Below are positions 59,173 through 64,000 of a stretch of 64,000 nt of DNA, piece by piece. Source of the DNA: Nevskiaceae bacterium (lineage in GTDB: Bacteria > Pseudomonadota > Gammaproteobacteria > Nevskiales > Nevskiaceae); the NCBI GenBank assembly GCA_004297005.1, contig SCVA01000038.1, forward strand, positions 1 to 64,000, read 5' to 3'. The notes under the pieces are model-generated. The model made no database searches, was not told the DNA's origin, and saw nothing but the letters and a program-made list of their open reading frames with translations. A program made the translations under genes and the position numbers. Each line of letters opens with the position of its first letter. The first letter of the stretch is position 1.

Positions 59173-59309
59173 CCCAACACTCCTGTGTACGGTCCGGTCT
59201 CGAACTTACCGCCAAGCTCGGGCGCGAAGCCAGTCGGGTTGGGGGCAGCGTGCCGACAACCAACTCTGGCACGCCGCTGGCTAGACTTCAGCAGCTCTCC
59301 TTCCAATTA

Positions 59310-60689
59310 ATGCTGACGCCCGTGAACCTGATCCTGTTCGCGCTGCTCGCCTACATCCTGCTGCAACTGCTGATCGCCTGGCGCTTTCGCCGCAGGACGG
59401 TCAGCGAGTCCGACTATCTGCTTGCCGGGCGCTCGCTGGGGCCGTGGATGGCGACCTTCGCGGTGTTTGCCACCTGGTTCGGCGCCGAGACCTGCATCGG
59501 CGCCGCTGGCGAGGCCTATGCGCACGGGCTCTCCGGCGTGGTCGCCGATCCCTTCGGCTACACCTTGGGCTTGCTGGCGGTGGGCCTGCTGTTCGCGGTG
59601 TCGCTGTGGAAGCGCGGCGTCACCACGCTCGCCGATCTGTTCCGCCAGCGCTACGGCCTGGGCGTGGAGCGGCTGGCGGCGATCATCATGATTCCCTCCT
59701 CGCTGCTCTGGGCGGCGGCGCAGGTGCGCGCCTTCGGGCAGGTGCTGGCCTCGGTCAGCGAGCTGGGCCTGCTGCTGGCGATGACTCTGGCGGCGCTGGT
59801 GGTGATCGCTTACACCGCCTTCGGTGGCATGTGGAGCGATGCGGTCACCGATCTGGTGCAGGGGCTGGTGCTGATCGCCGGTCTGCTCGGCTTGGGCGCG
59901 GTGTTTCTCTGGCAGGGCGGTGCCGAGCAACTGCTGGCCTTGCCGGCCGAGCGTCTCGATCCGCTGCACGAGCGTAGTGGCTGGGACTTCGCGGAAACCC
60001 TGCTGACGCCGGTGTTCAGCACCATCGCCGCGCAGGAGCTGGCATCGCGGGTGCTGGCCATGCGCAGCCCCGGGCTGGCGCGCCGGGCCACTGTCGGCGC
60101 CGCCGGTCTGTACTTCCTGATGGCCAGCATCCCGTTGGCCCTGGGCCTGGGCGCGCTGGGGCTGATGGGGGAGGGCCTGGAACCGGAGCAGGTGCTGTCG
60201 CGCTACGCGCAGAGCCAGTTGCCGCTGCCGCTCTACGTGCTGTTTCTGGGCGCGCTGGTGTCGGCGATTCTTTCCACGCTGTCTGGCGCCTTGTTGGTGG
60301 CCGGCTCGCTGGCCGCACACAACGTCTTGCTGCCGCTCAGGCCGCGCTGGAGCGAGCGCGACAAGCTGCGCGCCAACCGCATCGCGGTGGTGTTGTTCGG
60401 TGTCGTCGCCTACGGCATCGCGCTGGCCAGCGACAGCGTCTACGGCCTGGTCGAGGAAGCCGCCGGCCTCGGTTCGGCCGGCATCTTCGTGCTGCTGCTG
60501 GCCTCGCTGTGGCGCAGCGATGCCGGTTCCAGGCTCGCCGCCTACGCGGCGCTGCTGAGTGGCACTGGCGTCTTTCTCATCGGCTCCCACGCTTTCGACT
60601 GGGAGGCGCCCTATCTCGCCGCCCTGCTGGCCTCGGCGGGCAGCTATGTATTGCTGGCGATGGCTTCCAGGCGAATGAGGCCGCTGTAG
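59310..60689 (+). CDS. Sodium:solute symporter family protein
   Basis: 459 residues from ATG 59310 (MLTPVNLILF); a longer in-frame reading from 59250 is less likely. Twelve or so helices carry SSS blocks: SDYLLAGRSLGPWMATFAVFATWFGAETCIGAAGEAYAHG (first helix sodium site), YTAFGGMWSDAVTDLVQ and LVSAILSTLSGALLVAGSLAAHNVL. The substrate could be an amino acid, acetate or osmolyte; this short branch lacks a C-terminal regulatory extension. It converges on the DsbD-like gene with only 12 bp between them. Confidence 0.88.
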   Translation: MLTPVNLILFALLAYILLQLLIAWRFRRRTVSESDYLLAGRSLGPWMATFAVFATWFGAETCIGAAGEAYAHGLSGVVADPFGYTLGLLAVGLLFAVSLWKRGVTTLADLFRQRYGLGVERLAAIIMIPSSLLWAAAQVRAFGQVLASVSELGLLLAMTLAALVVIAYTAFGGMWSDAVTDLVQGLVLIAGLLGLGAVFLWQGGAEQLLALPAERLDPLHERSGWDFAETLLTPVFSTIAAQELASRVLAMRSPGLARRATVGAAGLYFLMASIPLALGLGALGLMGEGLEPEQVLSRYAQSQLPLPLYVLFLGALVSAILSTLSGALLVAGSLAAHNVLLPLRPRWSERDKLRANRIAVVLFGVVAYGIALASDSVYGLVEEAAGLGSAGIFVLLLASLWRSDAGSRLAAYAALLSGTGVFLIGSHAFDWEAPYLAALLASAGSYVLLAMASRRMRPL

Positions 60690-60701
60690 CGCGGCGCCGC
60701 T

Positions 60702-62807
60702 TCAGGGTTGCAGGGCGTCGATCACGATCTGCGGACTCAGGATCTGCGGCAGCACCCGCGGCTCGCCGCCCTGCGGATACAGCAGATACAGCGGCACGCC
60801 ATTGCGGCCGAACTCGGCCAGGGCCTGGGTGATGCGCGGATCGCTGGTGGTCCAGTCCGCCACCAGGGTCACCACGCCGGCCTCGGCGAAGGCCTGGCGC
60901 ACCCGTTCCGAGGCCAGCGCGCCGCGCTCGTTGACCTTGCAGGTAATGCACCAGTCGGCGGTGAAATCGACGAACACCGTGCGGCCCTCGGCGCGCAGGG
61001 CGGCGACGCGCTCCGGGCTCCAGGCTTCCTTGGCCGACGCGGCGCTGGCGGTCGCCGTCTGCACACGCAGCAGCGGCGAGGCCAGCACATGGCCGGCGGC
61101 GAGCAGGGCCAGCGCGGCGATCAGGGTGCCAGCGAGCTTGCGGCCGGGGCGGCCCAGCAGCCAGACCGCCAGCGCCACCGCCACCAGCCCGCAGGCGGTC
61201 AGGCCCAGGGCATCGGCGCCAGCCTGGCGGGTCAGCACCCACAGCAGCCAGGCGACGGTGAGGTAGAGCGGAAAGGCCATCGCCTGCTTGAAGGTGAGCA
61301 TCCAAGCGCCGGGACGCGGCAGCATGCGCGCCAGTCGCGGGAAGTAGCCGATCAGCAGGAAGGGCAGGGCCAGGCCGAGGCCCAGCGCCGCGAACACCAG
61401 CAGCGCCACCGGCACCGGCTGGGTCACCGCATAGCCCAGGGCCGAACCCATGAACGGCGCGGTGCAGGGGCTGGCCACCACCACCGCCAGCACGCCGGTG
61501 AAGAAGCTGCCGGTCAGGCCGGACTTGCTGGCCAGGCCGGAGCCGACGCCCATCCAGGAAGTGCCGATCTCCAGCAGGCCGGACATCGACAGGCCGAGCG
61601 CGAACATCAGATAGGCCAGCGCGGCGATGAAGGTCGGCGACTGCAACTGGAAGCCCCAGCCGAGCGCCTCGCCGCCGGCGCGCAGGGCCAACAGCACGCC
61701 GGCCGCGAGCACGCAACTGAGCACCGTGCCGGCGGTGTAGGCCAGGGCGCTGGCGCGCTGCTTGGCGCGCGCATGGCCGGCGTGCTGCGCGAGCGAGAGC
61801 GCCTTCAGGGAGAGCACCGGAAACACGCAGGGCATCAGGTTGAGGATCAGGCCGCCGAGCAGGGCGAACAGCAGGGCAGGCAGCAGACCCGGCGTCTTGG
61901 CCACTGTGTTGCCGGTGGCCGTCGCCGCGCCAGCCGGTGGAGCGCGCTCGGCGAGCACCGGCGCGACCGTGCCGGCGCTGGCACTCAGCTCGTAGGCGCG
62001 GCGCTGGCCGCCCTGTTCCAGCACCAGCACGCCTTCGACCTGGGCGGGGGCTTCGAGGAAATAGCTGGACAGCCCCTGGCTCAGGCGCAGGCCCTGCGCA
62101 TCCACCGCCAGCTTCTGCGGCGCGGCGTGGTTGACCAGGTCGTTGGCGTAGGGGAAGAACTCGATCACCTCGGCCTTTTCCAGGCCGGTGGCGTTCAGAG
62201 CCAGTGACAAGGCGCCGTCGGCGACTTGGTAGCGCGCCTGCCAGCCGGCCGGCATCGGCTCCGGCAACGCGGCGCGGGCGCGCTCGAAGGCGGCGGCCTG
62301 GGCAGGATCGAGATCGGCGCTGCCGGCGACCACCGGCAGGTTCAGGCCCAGCTCGGCTTCGCCGGGGATGCAGACATCCTTGCAGACCAGCCATTTCGCC
62401 AGCACGCGCAGCGGTAGCGGACGGTTCAGCGGCCAGTTGGCGGGCACCGCGATGCTGACCAGATGCAGGGTCTCGTCGTCGTAGCCGTAATTGGTCAGCT
62501 CGCCGAGTGGCGCGCGGTGCGGCGCCGGCCACTGTATCGGGCCGGCGCTGACGCCGGCCGGCAGCGTCCAGTTGAGCTTGGTCGATAGTCCGGAGTCGCC
62601 GGGATTGCGCCAGTAGGTGTGCCAGCCCGGCTCCGGAGCCAGTTTGAGAGCCACCAGGCTGTCGCCGCCGCGCAGCAGGGCGGTGGTTTCGGCGACCAGT
62701 TCGGCCCGCACATGGGGGCGGTTCTCGGGCTCGGCGGCAGGAGCCCGGCTGATGAACGCGGTCAGCAGGGCGGCGAAAAGAAGGCGGATCACGGGAATTC
62801 TGTCCAT
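60702..62807 (-). CDS. DsbD-family thiol:disulfide interchange protein
   Basis: 701 residues from ATG 62807 (MDRIPVIRLLFAALL). The N-terminal periplasmic domain ends with WLVCKDVCIPGEAELGL near residue 145. The membrane part has NLMPCVFPVLSLKALSLAQH and VVASPCTAPFMGSALGYA with the two key cysteines, and the C-terminal thioredoxin domain has FTADWCITCKVNE. It passes electrons from the cytoplasm to periplasmic thiols. It is longer at the N-terminus than E. coli DsbD. Its start codon lies only 19 bp from that of the divergent DUF2845 gene. Confidence 0.88.
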   Translation of the reverse strand: MDRIPVIRLLFAALLTAFISRAPAAEPENRPHVRAELVAETTALLRGGDSLVALKLAPEPGWHTYWRNPGDSGLSTKLNWTLPAGVSAGPIQWPAPHRAPLGELTNYGYDDETLHLVSIAVPANWPLNRPLPLRVLAKWLVCKDVCIPGEAELGLNLPVVAGSADLDPAQAAAFERARAALPEPMPAGWQARYQVADGALSLALNATGLEKAEVIEFFPYANDLVNHAAPQKLAVDAQGLRLSQGLSSYFLEAPAQVEGVLVLEQGGQRRAYELSASAGTVAPVLAERAPPAGAATATGNTVAKTPGLLPALLFALLGGLILNLMPCVFPVLSLKALSLAQHAGHARAKQRASALAYTAGTVLSCVLAAGVLLALRAGGEALGWGFQLQSPTFIAALAYLMFALGLSMSGLLEIGTSWMGVGSGLASKSGLTGSFFTGVLAVVVASPCTAPFMGSALGYAVTQPVPVALLVFAALGLGLALPFLLIGYFPRLARMLPRPGAWMLTFKQAMAFPLYLTVAWLLWVLTRQAGADALGLTACGLVAVALAVWLLGRPGRKLAGTLIAALALLAAGHVLASPLLRVQTATASAASAKEAWSPERVAALRAEGRTVFVDFTADWCITCKVNERGALASERVRQAFAEAGVVTLVADWTTSDPRITQALAEFGRNGVPLYLLYPQGGEPRVLPQILSPQIVIDALQP

Positions 62808-62826
62808 GGGGCGCGATAATGACCCG

Positions 62827-63471
62827 GTGAATACAAACCGGTTCCAAGTGGCGGTGCTGGCGCGACTCGGCTTGGTGGCGATGCTGCTGACGGCCGGCAT
62901 CTTAGCTTCCGCGCCCGCGGCTGCGGGTTCGCTGCGCTGCGGCTCGCGGCTGGTCGACGAAAACGCGCTGGCGGCGGAGCTGCTGGCCGCCTGCGGCGAG
63001 CCCAGCCTGCGCGACCAGTGGAGCTACCAGCTGCCGCAAGGTGGTTATGTGGCCGAAACTGAGGTCTGGGTCTACGACCTCGGCCCCAGCCAGCTGCTGC
63101 GGCTGGTGAAGCTGCGCAACGGCCGCATCGTCGAGGTCGAGACCGATGGCTATGGCTTCGCGACGGACGCGCCGCGGCGTTGCGAGCCGCGCGCGCTCAC
63201 CGAAGGCTTGTCGAAGTACCGCCTGCTGCGCCGTTGCGGCGAGCCGCTGACCCGACGCTCCGAGAACGTGTTGCGGCCACTCTACAACCGCCCGGAGATT
63301 TACCGGCAAAACCGCGATCCCTATGCTTACCGCAATCAGTACGTGACGCCGACGTACCGCGAGGAATGGGTTTACAACTTTGGCTCGCGGGCGGCGATGC
63401 GCCTGGTGGTTCTTGAGGACGGGTGGGTGACCTATGTCGAGCAGTTGGACCGCGGTTTCGATCCTCGCTAG
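62827..63471 (+). CDS. DUF2845 periplasmic protein
   Basis: 214 residues from GTG 62827; ATG 62806 is an alternative that overlaps the divergent start. A signal peptide (LGLVAMLLTAGILASAPAAAG) is followed by two DUF2845-type units, each with a paired-cysteine CGEP motif: LLAACGEPSLRDQ with WVYDLGPSQLLR, and LLRRCGEPLTRRS with WVYNFGSRAAMR. Four cysteines could form two disulfides, fitting the neighbouring disulfide-exchange gene. The family's function is unknown. It overlaps the next gene by 38 bp. Confidence 0.84.
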   Translation: MNTNRFQVAVLARLGLVAMLLTAGILASAPAAAGSLRCGSRLVDENALAAELLAACGEPSLRDQWSYQLPQGGYVAETEVWVYDLGPSQLLRLVKLRNGRIVEVETDGYGFATDAPRRCEPRALTEGLSKYRLLRRCGEPLTRRSENVLRPLYNRPEIYRQNRDPYAYRNQYVTPTYREEWVYNFGSRAAMRLVVLEDGWVTYVEQLDRGFDPR

Positions 63472-63880
63472 CGCCGGCCTGTTGAGTGCCTGTGGTCTGG
63501 GCTCCTCGGTGCTACGCGGCGCCGACGGCCAATTGGCGCCTTGTCCGCCGGCGCCGCATTGCGTCTCTTCGCTGGCCAAGGGCGAACAGCAGGTCGCGCC
63601 GCTCACCTATGCCGACTCCGCCGTGGCGGCGCGCGAGCGCCTGGCGCGGACCCTGGCTGGCCTGCCCAACTACGCGGTGCTCAGCAACCAGGGCGACTAC
63701 ATTCACGCCAGCTACACCACCGGCATCATGCGTTACGTCGATGACCTGGAGTTCGTGTTTCCGTCGGGAGCGCCGGGCCGTATCGAGGTGCGTTCGTCCA
63801 GTCGGCTCGGCTATTACGACTTTGGCGCCAACCGCGCGCATGTGGAGCAGGTTCGCGCCGCCTATGATGCGGCGCGCTGA
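63434..63880 (+). CDS. DUF1499 lipoprotein
   Basis: 148 residues from ATG 63434, which lies inside the DUF2845 gene. The leader SILASAGLLSAC has a lipobox cysteine near residue 20. PCPPAPHCVSSLA, DYIHASYTTGIMRYVDDLEFVFP and IEVRSSSRLGYYDFGANRAHVEQVRAAY define the DUF1499 family. It is a small envelope lipoprotein of unknown function. Confidence 0.87.
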   Translation: MSSSWTAVSILASAGLLSACGLGSSVLRGADGQLAPCPPAPHCVSSLAKGEQQVAPLTYADSAVAARERLARTLAGLPNYAVLSNQGDYIHASYTTGIMRYVDDLEFVFPSGAPGRIEVRSSSRLGYYDFGANRAHVEQVRAAYDAAR

Positions 63881-63946
63881 ACGCGGCGCCCTTTTCCCGA
63901 TACCCAAAAATGAGCCACCGCGCCTTGGCGTGGACTGTCCTTGCCC

Positions 63947-64000
63947 ATGAGCGAACGCAGTTATGACTTTGTCCTGTTCGGCGCCACCGGCTACACCGGC
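63947..64000 (+). CDS. Saccharopine-dehydrogenase-like NAD(P)-binding protein, partial
   Basis: Only the first 18 codons are present, starting at ATG 63947. SYDFVLFGATGYTG is the N-terminal dinucleotide-binding loop (GxTGxxG type) of the saccharopine dehydrogenase / trans-acting enoyl reductase family. Nothing more can be said from this fragment. Confidence 0.6.
   Translation, partial: MSERSYDFVLFGATGYTG

Overview
The window is GC-rich, densely coded bacterial chromosome with two tRNA genes, no rRNA, no CRISPR array and no recognisable transposase. Outer-membrane and periplasmic machinery (TonB/ExbBD, PldA, Wza/Wzc, a DsbD-like protein, CsgG-type lipoproteins) makes it Gram-negative. The thiS-thiG-trmB order, birA-coaX pair and general gene set suggest a gammaproteobacterium, perhaps Lysobacterales (Xanthomonadales); this placement is inference from gene content only.

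1-17.9 kb: an exopolysaccharide or O-antigen locus built as two divergent operons. Leftward from 9318: a Wzy/WaaL-like membrane protein, a WcaF-like acetyltransferase, four GT4 and two GT2 glycosyltransferases (two visible paralogue pairs), and a STELLO/DUF288-like protein cut by the window edge. Most junctions are 4-bp stop/start overlaps. Rightward from 9468: a GT4 enzyme, an outer-membrane barrel, Wza, a Wzc-type tyrosine autokinase, a TPR-like membrane protein, a second Wzy_C protein and an OmpA-family protein. No Wzx flippase or initiating sugar-phosphate transferase is in view.

18-25.5 kb: iron acquisition with Fur-box-like sites: PepSY protein, cytochrome b561, Fiu/PiuA-like TonB-dependent receptor, FMN alpha-hydroxyacid oxidase, PiuC hydroxylase, then tonB-exbB-exbD. 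25.5-29 kb: an HNH endonuclease, an orphan ParM/actin-like protein and RmuC. 29-32.8 kb (minus): an arsenosugar-type operon (AhpD-like protein, PiT transporter, ArsM, ArsS).

32.9-46.4 kb: housekeeping genes (tRNA-Gly, thiS, thiG, HHH protein, PaiB-like, trmB, phosphoribulokinase, aldo/keto reductase, plsY, birA, coaX, tRNA-Thr, REC-like GGDEF protein, hydrolase, M14 peptidase, TlpA-like thioredoxin, pldA). 46.8-64 kb: Kef-type antiporter plus class III cyclase, a membrane diguanylate cyclase, an RND/MMPL exporter operon, isoaspartyl peptidase, two CsgG-type lipoproteins, a DUF4386 protein, a sodium:solute symporter, a DsbD-like protein, DUF2845 and DUF1499 proteins, and the first codons of a saccharopine-dehydrogenase-like gene.

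The most unusual feature is a family of three intergenic fold-back elements (27257-27575, 36169-36536, 46504-46774). They share a core that folds into two hairpins, but each is closed by terminal arms whose sequence is unique to that copy yet perfectly or almost perfectly self-complementary. An internal stem also covaries between copies, one copy carries a nested palindrome, and a separate element at 39098-39283 has the same architecture.
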